DNA of 64,000 bases. Origin: JAUVPB01 sp965223695 (GTDB taxonomy: Bacteria > Actinomycetota > Thermoleophilia > Gaiellales > Gaiellaceae). The notes beneath the pieces were generated by a model. The model worked only from the letters and a program-made list of their open reading frames with translations, made no database searches and was not told where the DNA came from. Positions 35,383 to 44,305 of this stretch are shown one piece after another (the first letter of the stretch is position 1; every line of letters begins with the position of its first letter). The translations under genes and the position numbers were made by a program. Location of the stretch: contig CBDCXJ010000026.1 in assembly GCA_965223695.1 (NCBI GenBank), forward strand, positions 42,651 to 106,650, in the 5' to 3' direction.

Positions 35383-36777
35383 TTAGGCGGCGAGCGCGCG
35401 CAGCTTGTTCGAGGCGTTCAGCGCCGCCGTCTTGTAGGCCTCGGCAAGCGTCGGGTAGTTGAAGACCGTGTCGACGAAGTAATCGACGGTCGCGCCCAGG
35501 CCCATCGCGGCCTGCCCGATGTGCACGACTTCGGTCGCGCCGGTGCCAAACGCATGTACACCGAGGATCGTGCCGTCGTCGGCGTTGATGAGCAGATTGA
35601 GCAGGCCGTGGCTCTCGCCCATGATCAGACCGCAGGCAAGCTCGCGGTAGCGCGCCAGACCGACCTCGTACGGAACGCCCGCCTCGGTCAGCTCGGCCTC
35701 GGTCTTGCCGACATAGCTGACCTCGGGGATCGAGTAGATCCCGTAGGGAAGCAGCTCGCTCATCCCGTGCGTCTCCTGGCCGAGCGCGTCGCACGCGGCG
35801 AGCCGCCCCTGCTCGGCCGAGACTGAGGCGAGGCTGGGAAAGCCGATCACGTCACCGACCGCGTACACGCCGGGGGCTCCTGTCCTGTACATATCGTCGA
35901 CAGCGAGGCGCCCGCGCCCGTCGGCCTCGAGCCCCACGGTCTCCAAGCCGATGTCGGCGGTTGCTCCCTGGCGGCCGGCCGAGTAGAGGACCACGTCGGC
36001 GGCGATGCGCTTGCCGCTCTCGAGATGGGTCACGGTGTCCTTCTCGCGACGCTCGACCGCCGTGACCGATTCGCCGAAGCGGAAGGCCACTCCGAGATCG
36101 CGCAGGTGGTAGCGAACGGCCTCGATGATCTCCGCGTCGCAGAAGTCGAGCATCGTCGGATGTCGCTCGACGACTGTGACGGCGGCACCAAGGGCGGCGA
36201 ACATCGATGTGTACTCGATGCCGATCACACCGGCGCCGACGACGAGCGGCGAGTTGGGAATGCGGTCGAGATCGAGAATCTGATCGGAGTCGAGCACCGT
36301 CTTGCCGTCGAAGTCGACATCCGGCGGATGCGCCGGAGCGCTGCCGGTGGCGATCACGATCGCCTCCGACTCGAGACGCCTGCGCTCGTCGTGGGGTGAG
36401 TCGACCTCGAGCACCCCGGGGCCGGCAAGTCGGCCGCGGCCCTCGACGTGCGTGACGTGGTTGCGGGCGAGCTGGTCGCGAATCACGTTCCCTTCGCGGT
36501 CGACCACGAGCTTGGTGCGGTGGGCGATGTCCGCAAACGTCACCTCGTCCTTGACGCGATAGCCCTGGCCATAGAAGCCGCGGTGGCGCATCCCCGTGAG
36601 GTGCAGGATCGCCTCGCGCATCGTTTTCGACGGGATCGTCCCGGTGTTGACGCAGACGCCCCCGAGACAGCCGCCTTCCTCGACGATGGCAGCCTTCTTT
36701 CCGAGCTTTGAGGCCTGAACGGCGGCGCGCTGTCCGGCTGGACCGGAGCCGATCGCGATCAGATCGAAGCTGGTCAC
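35383..36777 (-). CDS. sthA: Soluble NAD(P) transhydrogenase
   Basis: Moves hydride between NADPH and NAD. 464 residues, a FAD-dependent disulfide-reductase fold: IGSGPAGQRAAVQASKLGK (FAD), the NAD(P) motif GAGVIGIEYTSMFAALGA, GVYAVGDVIGFPSLAS and the dimer domain with HIGQAAMGLG. The redox pair of lipoamide dehydrogenase (CxxxxC) is CVNTGT here (Cys42, Thr47), which is typical of SthA. GTG 36777 overlaps the stop of the DnaJ-like gene as GTGA; a longer frame upstream is not used. Conserved end YPTLAEAYKTAALNA. Confidence 0.93.
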   Translation of the reverse strand: MTSFDLIAIGSGPAGQRAAVQASKLGKKAAIVEEGGCLGGVCVNTGTIPSKTMREAILHLTGMRHRGFYGQGYRVKDEVTFADIAHRTKLVVDREGNVIRDQLARNHVTHVEGRGRLAGPGVLEVDSPHDERRRLESEAIVIATGSAPAHPPDVDFDGKTVLDSDQILDLDRIPNSPLVVGAGVIGIEYTSMFAALGAAVTVVERHPTMLDFCDAEIIEAVRYHLRDLGVAFRFGESVTAVERREKDTVTHLESGKRIAADVVLYSAGRQGATADIGLETVGLEADGRGRLAVDDMYRTGAPGVYAVGDVIGFPSLASVSAEQGRLAACDALGQETHGMSELLPYGIYSIPEVSYVGKTEAELTEAGVPYEVGLARYRELACGLIMGESHGLLNLLINADDGTILGVHAFGTGATEVVHIGQAAMGLGATVDYFVDTVFNYPTLAEAYKTAALNASNKLRALAA

Positions 36778-37616
36778 ACCCTCTTCCTCGGCGCGAGCGC
36801 GCACGACTTTAGGAATCCCACGTTTTCGGCAGGGGGCCTCCAGGACTTTAGGTATCGCTCGCGACCCATCAGGCCAAGCAGCACGAGCCCCCCCATGACC
36901 CCAAGCGCGGCGAGTGCTCGCACCGCCCGCGCTTCGGCCGAGAGATGGCTCGTCACGTGCACGATCAGCGAGCCCTCGCCGACGTTTCCGGCTGCATCGA
37001 CGTGACCGGCGCCCGGGACACGGACGCGCTCCCCATCGCGGATGCCGGCAGGCAGCGTCACGGTCATGCGCCGCCGGTCTCGGCGCCGGCCGTCTCCATG
37101 GCAAGACGCGCACAGCTCGCTGACGACGCCCGTGCCCGCGCAATGGACACAGGTGTCGACCTGAATCCAGCGGCCGAGATCCGAGTCGGATACGCCACGC
37201 GCGAAACCGTCGCCCTGACAGGACCCGCACGACTCCAAGCGAGCGCCGGCGTCGATGCCCTCGCCCCGGCACGGGCCGCATGTGCGCTCGAACGCGAAGA
37301 ACACGCCGACATCGGTGCCGCGCCGGGCCCGCGCGGCATCGACCGTGACCTGCGACACGACCGGGGCGCGCCGCGAGCTGGATGAGCGCACGCGGGTGCG
37401 GGCGCTGGCGATGGCTTCGCGCGCTCCCTGCTCGCCGCGCGACAGCGCCTCGTAGGCCTCGACGATGCCGCGAAACCTCGTCTCGGCATGCGGATCGGTC
37501 GAGACGTCCGGGTGGTGCTCCTGTACCAGGCCGCGGAACGCGCGCTTGATCGAGTCCTGATCGGCGCCGGGCGTCAGCCCAAGCACGCGGTAGTAGTCAC
37601 GTTGGTGGCGTCCCAT
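36774..37616 (-). CDS. Membrane-anchored DnaJ-like co-chaperone
   Basis: 280 residues. J domain at 6-60 with HPD at 35-37 (stimulates Hsp70 ATPase). The linker is short and Arg/Ser-rich with no Gly/Phe region. Four zinc motifs follow: CGPCRGEG, CGSCQGDG, CVHCAGTG and CASCHGDG. Part of the substrate-binding domain comes next (MTVTLPAGIRDGERVRVPGAG). It ends with a hydrophobic segment (ALAALGVMGGLVLLGLMG) in place of the dimerisation domain, suggesting a membrane anchor. No dnaK is nearby. It is translationally coupled to sthA through the GTGA overlap. Confidence 0.85.
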   Translation of the reverse strand: MGRHQRDYYRVLGLTPGADQDSIKRAFRGLVQEHHPDVSTDPHAETRFRGIVEAYEALSRGEQGAREAIASARTRVRSSSSRRAPVVSQVTVDAARARRGTDVGVFFAFERTCGPCRGEGIDAGARLESCGSCQGDGFARGVSDSDLGRWIQVDTCVHCAGTGVVSELCASCHGDGRRRDRRRMTVTLPAGIRDGERVRVPGAGHVDAAGNVGEGSLIVHVTSHLSAEARAVRALAALGVMGGLVLLGLMGRERYLKSWRPPAENVGFLKSCALAPRKRV

Positions 37617-37624
37617 GCCGTCAG

Positions 37625-37720
37625 CTAGGAGGGTCTAGCGAAACGCGGAATGTCTGAATCCATGCGGGTCTGCTGGTAGGGGCTCAGAGCGGTTACCCAC
37701 GAATCCGGCCGTTTTTACCC
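37625..37720 (+). repeat. Diverged direct repeat, left copy
   Basis: Starts CTAGGAGGGTCTAGCG (identical over 22 bp to 49872-49893), then shares TCCATGCGG, TACCCACGA and TTACCC with the right copy at similar spacing. It could be the end of a lost IS or an old attachment site. It lies just upstream of the DnaJ-like gene, where the second mobile zone begins. Confidence 0.6.
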
Positions 37721-37870
37721 ACTGTGGGAGCGAAGCGGCATCTGCTTCTTTGGGGAATGAGTAGATAGGGGCTTGACTGCCTACGGTCACTACTTTGGAG
37801 TGCCCCCGTTTTTGTGGGCGTCTGAGCGTTTGGCGGGCGTTGTCTTGCCGGGCGGGGAGGATGTTCGCCC

Positions 37871-38092
37871 ATGCCAAGGGGATCGAACTATCAAAAGCCC
37901 TATCCACCGGAGTTCCGGCGCGAGGCGGTCGAGCTCGTCCAGCGAGGTGGCCGTCCCGTGACCGGGACCGCCCGCGAGCTCGGCGTCTCGGATGAGTCGT
38001 TGAGCAGGTGGCTGGGCCAGGCCGCGCCCCGGTGCCGGCGAGCGCGAGGGCCTGGCGACGGGAGAGCGCCAGCTCGACTCCTGGTCGGATGA
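37871..38092 (+). pseudogene. IS3 OrfA fragment
   Basis: ATG 37871 gives MPRGSNYQKPYPPEFRREAV, then RPVTGTARELGVSDESLSRW, the helix-turn-helix of IS3 OrfA. After LGQA a frameshift destroys the leucine-zipper part, which can be partly seen in another frame (EGLATGE). No OrfB follows; the ppk2 gene comes next. Confidence 0.75.
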
Positions 38093-38312
38093 GAAGGTCG
38101 AGGCGCGGCTGAAGGAACTCGAGGCCAAGGACGGCAGGTAGCGGACACCCACCCCCTCGGACGAGATCCGTGGTGGGGCCCCTTGCATGTCAGCAAGGAC
38201 CGGGGTCACGCGAGTCAAGACGCCTTCGGCGTGCAGCGGCCGCTCTGCAATCGAACGGGACGCTCGGAGGAGCGCGCCCGTATCATCCCAGCGGCCGCCG
38301 CGGCCCGCTGTG

Positions 38313-39104
38313 ATGGTGAACCGTGTTCCCCGAAAGGTCTACGAGACGGAGTTGGTGCGTCTCCAGAGCGAGCTCAACGTCATGCAGGAGTGGGTGCGAG
38401 CCACGGGTGCGCGCCTCGCGGTGATCTTCGAGGGTCGGGACGCGGCCGGTAAGGGCGGGACGATCAAGCGGATCACGCAGTACATGAATCCGCGCGTGTG
38501 CCGGATCGCGGCCCTCCCTGTACCGACAGAGCGCGAGCGGACACAGTGGTACTTCCAGCGCTACGTGGAGCAGCTTCCGGCCGGCGGTGAGGTCGTCCTG
38601 TTCGACCGCAGCTGGTACAACCGCGCCGGAGTCGAGAAGGTGCTCGGTTTCTGCACGCCGGACGAGCACAGGCTCTTCCTGCGGCAGTGCCCGATCTTCG
38701 AGCGGCTCCTCGTCGAGGATGGCCTCATCCTCGTCAAGTACTGGTTTTCGGTCAGCGACGAGGAGCAGGAGCGACGGTTCCAGGCGCGGCTGACCGACCC
38801 GTTGCGGCAGTGGAAGTTCAGCCCGGCCGATCTCAAGTCTCGAGAGCGCTGGGTCGACTTCTCGCGCGCCAAGGACGAGATGTTCACGTACACGGACCTA
38901 CCGGAGGTGCCGTGGTATGTGGTCGACGCCAGCGACAAGCGCCGGGCCCGCCTCAACTGCATCGCCCACCTGCTCAGCCTGATCCCCTACGAGGACGTCG
39001 CGCACCCGCCGGTCGAGCTACCTCCGCGAGGCGACGACGAGGGCTATGTGCGTCCGCCGCGCGACGTCTACAACGACGTTCCCGATCACGCCGCCACCCT
39101 GTAG
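38313..39104 (+). CDS. ppk2: Polyphosphate kinase 2
   Basis: 263 residues. PPK2 uses polyphosphate to phosphorylate nucleoside mono- or diphosphates. It has Walker A GRDAAGKGGTIKRI, Walker B EVVLFDRSWYNRAGVE and the lid module KFSPADLKSRERWVDFSRAK. Length and the single domain fit class I (ADP or GDP acceptor). ATG 38313 (MVNRVPRKVYETELVRLQ) is chosen; the frame extends to 38187 but those residues are not family-like. It lies between IS fragments at the edge of the second mobile zone, 6 kb from ppk1. Confidence 0.92.
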   Translation: MVNRVPRKVYETELVRLQSELNVMQEWVRATGARLAVIFEGRDAAGKGGTIKRITQYMNPRVCRIAALPVPTERERTQWYFQRYVEQLPAGGEVVLFDRSWYNRAGVEKVLGFCTPDEHRLFLRQCPIFERLLVEDGLILVKYWFSVSDEEQERRFQARLTDPLRQWKFSPADLKSRERWVDFSRAKDEMFTYTDLPEVPWYVVDASDKRRARLNCIAHLLSLIPYEDVAHPPVELPPRGDDEGYVRPPRDVYNDVPDHAATL

Positions 39105-39231
39105 CTCACGCAACGCGCATCCGGCGTCGAAGGAGGGTCCCGCGCACCCGATCGTGGATGATGTGCCCTCGGTTTTGTGGAGCTATGTTTCTAGACTCGG
39201 GCGGCCTCGATGATCAGTTTGGAGGTCGTTT

Positions 39232-39275
39232 ATGTCGCGGAAGGGGTATCCGGCGGAGTTTCGTCGGCGGGCGCT
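39232..39275 (+). pseudogene. IS3 OrfA start, cut by a second IS3
   Basis: ATG 39232, with GGAGG seven bases upstream, gives MSRKGYPAEFRRRAL, the start of an IS3 OrfA, and then runs into the inverted repeat of the next IS at 39276. The TGTTTCTAGACTCGG stretch at about 39,186 may be the left end of this first element. Its remainder is not visible after 40,561. Confidence 0.65.
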
Positions 39276-39303
39276 TGACCTGGACCCGGTTTGTGTTGTC
39301 GGT

Positions 39304-40161
39304 TTAGGTTGCTCGGGTGTGTAGGGGTTCTCGCTTCCAGGTGGTGGCGAGTTCGGTGGGTGTTTGGTAGCCGATCCCGGAGTGGGGTCGGTGCTGGTAG
39401 CTGTTGACGTAGCTGGTGATGTCCTGTCTGGCGTGGTCGAGGGTTTCCCATTCGGCGCGCCAGGCGAGCCGTTTCTTGAACTGGCCAAACCAGGACTCGA
39501 TGAAGGCCTGGGACTCGGGGTCGCGGTAGCCGCCGCGTCGGTGCGCGATCCCACGGTCGGTGAGATGGCGGCGGAAGCCTCTGCTGGTGAATTGCGGGCC
39601 GTTGTCGGTGCCGAGCGTGAGCTGGCCGGGCTCGATATGGCGCACGGCGAGCGCGTGCTCGAGACAGTCGATCGCCTCCTTGGTTCGAGCTCTGAGGTCG
39701 AGTGTCCAGGCGGTGATCTCGCGCGTTAGGCAGTCGATGATTGCGTGCATGTACGCCCAGCCGTGCTGGGCGACCCAGAGCTTCGTCATGTCCATGTGCG
39801 AGAGCTCGTCAGGCCGGGTGACCTGGAAGAAACCAGGACGCGCTCGCCTACCCGTGTGGCGGGTCGGCTGCAACAGCTTGTGCTCGCGCATGATCCGCTG
39901 CACCCGCTTGCGATTCACCGGCTCACCCAGCTCCCGCGTCGCGAGCGCTGCCACCATCCGCGTCCCGTCGGTCGGGTTGGCCTTGGCGACCTCGACGATT
40001 GCCGCATCCGTGTTTGAGACCCTGCCCGGGCCTGCTTGGCGTGGTCGGCGCCGGGGAACGCGGTAGATCGCCTGGCGTGAGATGCCTGCCACTCGCGCGA
40101 CCACCGAAGGCCGGCGTCCCTGAGCGAGCTCGGCACGGGCTCTGGACACGCGGACGCTCAC
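39304..40161 (-). CDS. IS3-family OrfB transposase
   Basis: 285 residues: HTH_21 part (PTDGTRMVAALATRELGEPV, VQRIMREHKLLQPTR) and an intact DDE core with Asp in SHMDMTKLWV, Asp in LGTDNGPQFTSRGF and Glu in ESQAFIESWFGQFKKRLA. The end YQHRPHSGIGYQTPTELA is typical. In active elements it is made as an OrfA-OrfB frameshift fusion, which the damaged OrfA prevents here. GTG 40161 is the first start in the frame. Confidence 0.9.
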   Translation of the reverse strand: MSVRVSRARAELAQGRRPSVVARVAGISRQAIYRVPRRRPRQAGPGRVSNTDAAIVEVAKANPTDGTRMVAALATRELGEPVNRKRVQRIMREHKLLQPTRHTGRRARPGFFQVTRPDELSHMDMTKLWVAQHGWAYMHAIIDCLTREITAWTLDLRARTKEAIDCLEHALAVRHIEPGQLTLGTDNGPQFTSRGFRRHLTDRGIAHRRGGYRDPESQAFIESWFGQFKKRLAWRAEWETLDHARQDITSYVNSYQHRPHSGIGYQTPTELATTWKREPLHTRAT

Positions 40162-40199
40162 GTCCAGTCCCGCAACAGTTCCCCCGCTACCTCAAGCCC

Positions 40200-40475
40200 C
40201 TACGTCTTCTTCCCCAACGCACGCTCGAGCCGCGCCATCCGCTTCCTGGCGTCCTTCAGCTCCTGCTCACGCGGATCCCTGGCGCGCTCCCTCGCGGAGC
40301 GCAACGCCTCGGTGCCGCCCTCCAACAGACGGTCACGCCACCCCTAGTACAGCGTCTCGGCGATCTCGTGCTCGCGACAGACGTCGCGCACGCTCCGGTC
40401 GCCGCGCAGACCGGCGAGCACGATCTCCGCCTTCCGCTCAGGCGACCACTTCCGACGATCCCGTTTCTCGCTCAC
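40200..40475 (-). pseudogene. IS3 OrfA with in-frame amber codon
   Basis: GTG 40475 starts MSEKRDRRKWSPERKAEIVL, the usual helix-turn-helix follows (SVRDVCREHEIAETLY), then a TAG at 40344-40346 where relatives continue with an aromatic residue before GWRDRLLEGG. The frame ends at another TAG (40200-40202) after ERALGKKT. Confidence 0.8.
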
Positions 40476-40561
40476 AAGACCAACTCCTCAATCTCATGAA
40501 CAACCATCCCCCAAGCCCACCAGCTCAGGCAACCGTCAACGCACCACCAGGGTCCAGGTCA

Positions 40562-40911
40562 GTCACTTGACGATCAAGTCAACGAGTTCCTGGGCACGGA
40601 TCGGTCGTCGGGACCATGCCCACGGTCTAGCCGTCGGCTACCTAGAGCCTTCCTCCATGGTCTCCAGTAGCCAGCGCTGATCCATCTGTCCTGCCAGGTA
40701 CGCGGTGTACTCGTTTTCTTCCCCCTCGCTTCCGCAATACTGCTTGCCGGCGGTAGCGCCGAGAGGCTCATTCGCTGCCGTTGCGGGTCAACAACCTTGA
40801 GGAGTGTGAACAGGGCACGGGCTTGAGAGAGCACGCGGGCGCACGTCCCCGCGTGGCCGACACGGGGCTGCGGGGACAGTTCTTCCTGCACACGCAAGGT
40901 AGAATCGCGGT
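40562..40911. other. Region without recognisable gene
   Basis: A short minus-strand reading near 40,640-40,760 (EYTAYLAGQMDQRW) looks protein-like but has no start and no known family. The rest shows nothing. It separates the IS3 element from the terminase-like gene. Confidence 0.4.
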
Positions 40912-41445
40912 ATGGGGGGTCGGCGCACCAAGCTCACGCCCGAGACCGGAGACACCATCGCCGCGGCAATCAGTCTCGGTCTCAGCTTCAAGGAGGCCGC
41001 CCAGCTCGCCGGTGTTGACGAGACCACGCTTCACCGCTGGCGCAACCGGGGCCGCGACAGCGCCCGCCAGCCATATCGCCAGTTTTGCCAGCGGATCGAC
41101 GCCGCCCAGGCCAGCACCGCCCGCGACTACCTGCAGGCTGTTCGCCGCTCCGTCATCGAGCCAACGGTCACCACCAAGACCACCACCCGGCCCGGGCCCG
41201 ACGGCCAGCCTGTCATCGAGACCGTCGAGACCGTCAGCCCGCCCGACATCAAGGGCGCCCTCTGGTGGCTCGAACGGCGCCTACCGGCGCTGTTCGGGAG
41301 AGGACTCGAGCAGGCCGGCAGCATCGACAGCACCCACGACCGCGAAAAGCCGCGGCCCGTGGAGCTCCTGATCGTCGACCCCATGACCCCGCAGCAGGCG
41401 CAAGAAGCGGCCGAAGCCGCCAACGGCGCCAGAGCTTCAAGCTAG
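40912..41445 (+). CDS. Terminase small subunit-like DNA-binding protein
   Basis: 177 residues. MGGRRTKLTPETGDTIAAAI and AAQLAGVDETTLHRWRNRGR form the helix-turn-helix, followed by YRQFCQRIDAAQASTARDYL, a basic/Thr-rich arm and DIKGALWWLERRLPALFGRG. It is related in sequence and layout to the gene at 24,590-25,165. Small terminases bind the pac or cos site; on satellites they redirect packaging of helper capsids. A large terminase relic lies 5.4 kb downstream on the same strand. ATG 40912. Confidence 0.7.
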   Translation: MGGRRTKLTPETGDTIAAAISLGLSFKEAAQLAGVDETTLHRWRNRGRDSARQPYRQFCQRIDAAQASTARDYLQAVRRSVIEPTVTTKTTTRPGPDGQPVIETVETVSPPDIKGALWWLERRLPALFGRGLEQAGSIDSTHDREKPRPVELLIVDPMTPQQAQEAAEAANGARASS

Positions 41446-42389
41446 CCACCTGCCGGGAACACCCCCCGCTCGACCAGACCGCTCTTGCCCCCGGTCGCGT
41501 GAACCGTGTCCCAGGCTGCGTTCACCTTGTCGATATATGTCCCGCATCAACAACGTCTTCATCCTTTCCTGGTGCGGACCTCAAGTCCGCTGGGTCCGCT
41601 CAGGTAGCTCCAGCTCGGCGGACCGCCTCGGCCGCGATGTCGCGGGCGTCCCGGCAGCTCCACGGAAGTCGCGGCGACTCGCGTCTGCGGCTGCATGTTC
41701 GGGCCTCCGCAAGCAGCCCGCCCGAGCAGCCCTCCACGTCGGTGGCCGCGTCAGGGGCACCCGGGACGACAGCGTGGCGGTCTGCGCCCGCTCAACCAGG
41801 GTCCCGTCCTGGCGGGGAGTCAGCGCCAGGCTCCACATCACGGCGCCGGCGGCTCGACGAACGCGGGGTCACCAGGCCGGATCAGCCTCAACGTCGGGCT
41901 GTCCTCGACGGGCGGCGGGCTCTCGTCCACCTCCAGCCGCTGCCGGGGCCTGCCCTGCCCCAGTCGCGGTCAAGAAGTGCGCACGCAGCGGACACACGGC
42001 CAATGGCCGGCGCCTGATTGGAGGCCATCACAGCCCGAAGTGCCGCAACCGGCCTCCCCCGTCGACTCACGGCATAACTCCCCGAACGTCCGCCCATCAG
42101 CCAGCACCACAGAACTCCGGTTCCGAAAACCCGGCGGCCTGCCTACCCCAGGTCTGAGCCCTCTCTACTAGGCGCTGCAGGTGGGGCGGTGTTTGAAATC
42201 GTGAGATATCCGCAGCGGCCGGTTCGGTGTCGTCGAGCGCATGAGAAAGACGGTAGCGGCGGCTTCTTGGCCCTCGTGTGGGGCCACGGCTCCAGTGGCC
42301 CTACAGGCGCGGGCTGTCTCATCTCTAGTAGCGAGGACGCCTCGGGGAACAATCTGTTAGACGGGACTTTGGGCGGTGCGAAGGGTGTT
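41446..42389. other. Region without recognisable gene
   Basis: Open frames on both strands are Arg/Pro/Ser-rich with no family motif. It probably holds decayed element DNA between the terminase-like gene and the origin-like region. Confidence 0.5.
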
Positions 42390-42475
42390 ACGGCCGTTGG
42401 GGGTGGTTGTTTCGCGGGGGGGGTTGGCGGGGTTGCGGGGGTTGGTGGGTTAGTTGTTTTCGGGGGCGCGAGGCG
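42390..42475 (+). other. G-rich tract, G-quadruplex potential
   Basis: A run of many closely spaced G3-G10 blocks (GGGGGTGGTTG, a 10-G run at about 42,415-42,424, GGCGGGG, GCGGGGG, GGTGGG). Four or more G-runs within 30 bases make G-quadruplex formation plausible. It lies 125 bp from the iterons. Confidence 0.7.
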
Positions 42476-42599
42476 GCCGCCCCATGGGGCCGGCCGTCGT
42501 ATGGCGCCCTATGGAGTCATGGTGTCCATAGGCGGAGGCTGCCTGTGGGCCGAGAAGCCGCTTGGGGGCTGCGTTTGCGGCGGCCCCGGGGCCTGGAAT

Positions 42600-42665
42600 G
42601 GCGGACGGTTCTTATCGGATTGGCGGACGGCTCTTATCGGATTGGCGGACGGGTGTTATCGGCTG
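42600..42665 (+). repeat. Three tandem 22-bp iterons
   Basis: Three head-to-tail copies starting GGCGGACGG: 42600-42621, 42622-42643 and 42644-42665. The first two differ at one base; the third diverges at five positions. They overlap the stop codon of the 549-residue gene. Tandem repeats of about 22 bp near a replication gene are the usual mark of an iteron-controlled origin. Confidence 0.8.
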
Positions 42666-44305
42666 GCTTTTGGGGGTGAGGGCAGGCCTGCCCATTCGGT
42701 TAGCGGCCGGTACTCGAACCCGTTGCCTCGTCGGTGCTGTGCTAGCCGGGCGGCTTCGACGAACCGGGCGGACGCGCGCACGGTCAGGCCGGCGGCCCTG
42801 GCTCTGCTGGCCCGGATGCGCTCGATGATCTCAATGGAGTCGCCGGCCCCTGCTTCCCCACCGGGGGATTGACATAGAACGAAGTAGTCTCGCTGCTGCA
42901 GCGTTGAGATGGCACGGTCGAATCGCTTGCGCGCGGCTTCGTCTGCTTTCGGGTCTTTTGTGTCCCACCAGTCGCCGGCCAGCCGCAGCACGGTGCGCCA
43001 GTCGAGGCTGACCGCACGGCCGGGCCCGACCTTGCCCGGTGTTTCCGGCTGCAGGTCTGGGGCGATCTTGTGGCGTCCCGTGTAGCCGACGGCGAGCCGG
43101 TACTCGATCCCGGTGATGATCCTGCCGGCGAGCCCCTGCGCTCCTGCTGCTGCTCTGGCGGCCGCGGCAGCGCTTCCTTCTGCGGTCAGTGTCCACCGGT
43201 GGCCGCTCGCGGGGCGGGCCCACCCGGGCGGGCCGATCACAAGGCGGTCGACCGGCCCCGCTTGGGGGACCTCTATATGGGCGAGGTTCGCCCAGCGGCC
43301 GCTGCCGTTCGGGTCGAACACCGCCAGTGTGCGCAGCGCGTAGGCGGCCTCCCAGAACCGGGGGATGTCGTGTTGGGGTTGCACGGGCCGGAACCCGCCG
43401 CAGCGGTCGCGGGCCAGCAGTGACGCCCCCTCACGTTCGGTCAGCGTCAGCGGCCGGTCGGCGACGTGCGCAAGGGTAAGCAGGGCTAGCACGTCGCCTG
43501 GCAGCGCGGGACGCCCGCCCGGGTCGGCGCTGATGTCCTGGATCGCGAGCAGACGCAGGTCGTGGGGGACTTGTCCCACGACGGGCAGCGTCGCCTGCCG
43601 GCGCGGCTTGAGCTTGCGCGGGGGATGGCGTTTCACAGTTGGGAACAGGCTGGCCGGGTCGGGAAGGCGGGCGGCTATCGGCTCCCCGTCGACGGTGACG
43701 CTGCGCACTGCGGCATCGAGCGTCCAGGGTGCGCGGCGCACCGTGGAGTCGATCTGGAAACGGCGGGTCATGCCTGTCCCGTTACCGGTCGCGGTAACCG
43801 TCGCCGCAGCCAGCGTGGCCGGGCGGGCCTGCCAGGCTGCCACGATCGGGGCCAGCGGGTGAAGGGGGCGGCTACTCTCGGGCAGGCCAGCCCAGATCGC
43901 ATGGACATACTCGACGCGGCGCAGCGCGTAGGGCTCCCCTCCCAGCACGCCGGTCGTGCCCTCGGGGCTGGGCACTAGCCCGGTGTCGGTGAATCCCACC
44001 AGCGCGGCCGGCGACCCAGGCCCGCTCATTGCCTCCTGCAGCGCGCCAGGCGAACGGATCGCCCGCCAGTCCCCTTCGCCGAGGCGCCGCCGGGCGGCGG
44101 CGAGCCTCTCGGCGGCCTCCCGCGCAGCCTCCTCTGGGCACTCGGGAAGCCACTCGAACAAGTCGGCCTCGCCCGGGACCTGGTGGGGCGGGCAGCTCCC
44201 GGCCCCCGGGTGGGCGTCCACCCAGGTCGCAAGAGCAACCCCGGCCAGTATCTCGCCCGCCGACCTCACTGACTGGAGCTCGTCGGCAAGCGTTCGCGTC
44301 ATCAA
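42656..44305 (-). CDS. Unknown protein of a satellite-like element, possible replication partner
   Basis: 549 residues, family not recognised. The middle contains IDSTVRRAPWTLDAAVRSVT and VPHDLRLLAIQDISADPGGR, and the C-terminal third looks like winged-helix modules (RAVSLDWRTVLRLAGDWWDT, RFDRAISTLQQRDYFVL). ATG 44305 overlaps the stop of the primase-helicase fragment as ATGA, so the two were cotranscribed and probably act together; the iterons lie at its 3' end. A role as replication initiator or DNA-binding partner is inference. Confidence 0.6.
   Translation of the reverse strand: MMTRTLADELQSVRSAGEILAGVALATWVDAHPGAGSCPPHQVPGEADLFEWLPECPEEAAREAAERLAAARRRLGEGDWRAIRSPGALQEAMSGPGSPAALVGFTDTGLVPSPEGTTGVLGGEPYALRRVEYVHAIWAGLPESSRPLHPLAPIVAAWQARPATLAAATVTATGNGTGMTRRFQIDSTVRRAPWTLDAAVRSVTVDGEPIAARLPDPASLFPTVKRHPPRKLKPRRQATLPVVGQVPHDLRLLAIQDISADPGGRPALPGDVLALLTLAHVADRPLTLTEREGASLLARDRCGGFRPVQPQHDIPRFWEAAYALRTLAVFDPNGSGRWANLAHIEVPQAGPVDRLVIGPPGWARPASGHRWTLTAEGSAAAAARAAAGAQGLAGRIITGIEYRLAVGYTGRHKIAPDLQPETPGKVGPGRAVSLDWRTVLRLAGDWWDTKDPKADEAARKRFDRAISTLQQRDYFVLCQSPGGEAGAGDSIEIIERIRASRARAAGLTVRASARFVEAARLAQHRRGNGFEYRPLTEWAGLPSPPKASR

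Larger units (their letters stand above)
39276..40561 (-). mobile_element. IS3-family insertion sequence inside another IS3
   Basis: A 1286-bp element; ends share TGACCTGGACCC as terminal inverted repeat (39276 and, on the other strand, 40561) with looser similarity further in. OrfA has a stop; OrfB is intact. No clear target duplication (CGCT left, GTCA right). Confidence 0.8.

Noticed and set aside
41537..42157. 206-codon plus-strand frame after the terminase-like gene
   Set aside because: Arg/Ser/Pro-rich, no motif and no ribosome-binding site; a large terminase was expected here but none can be read.
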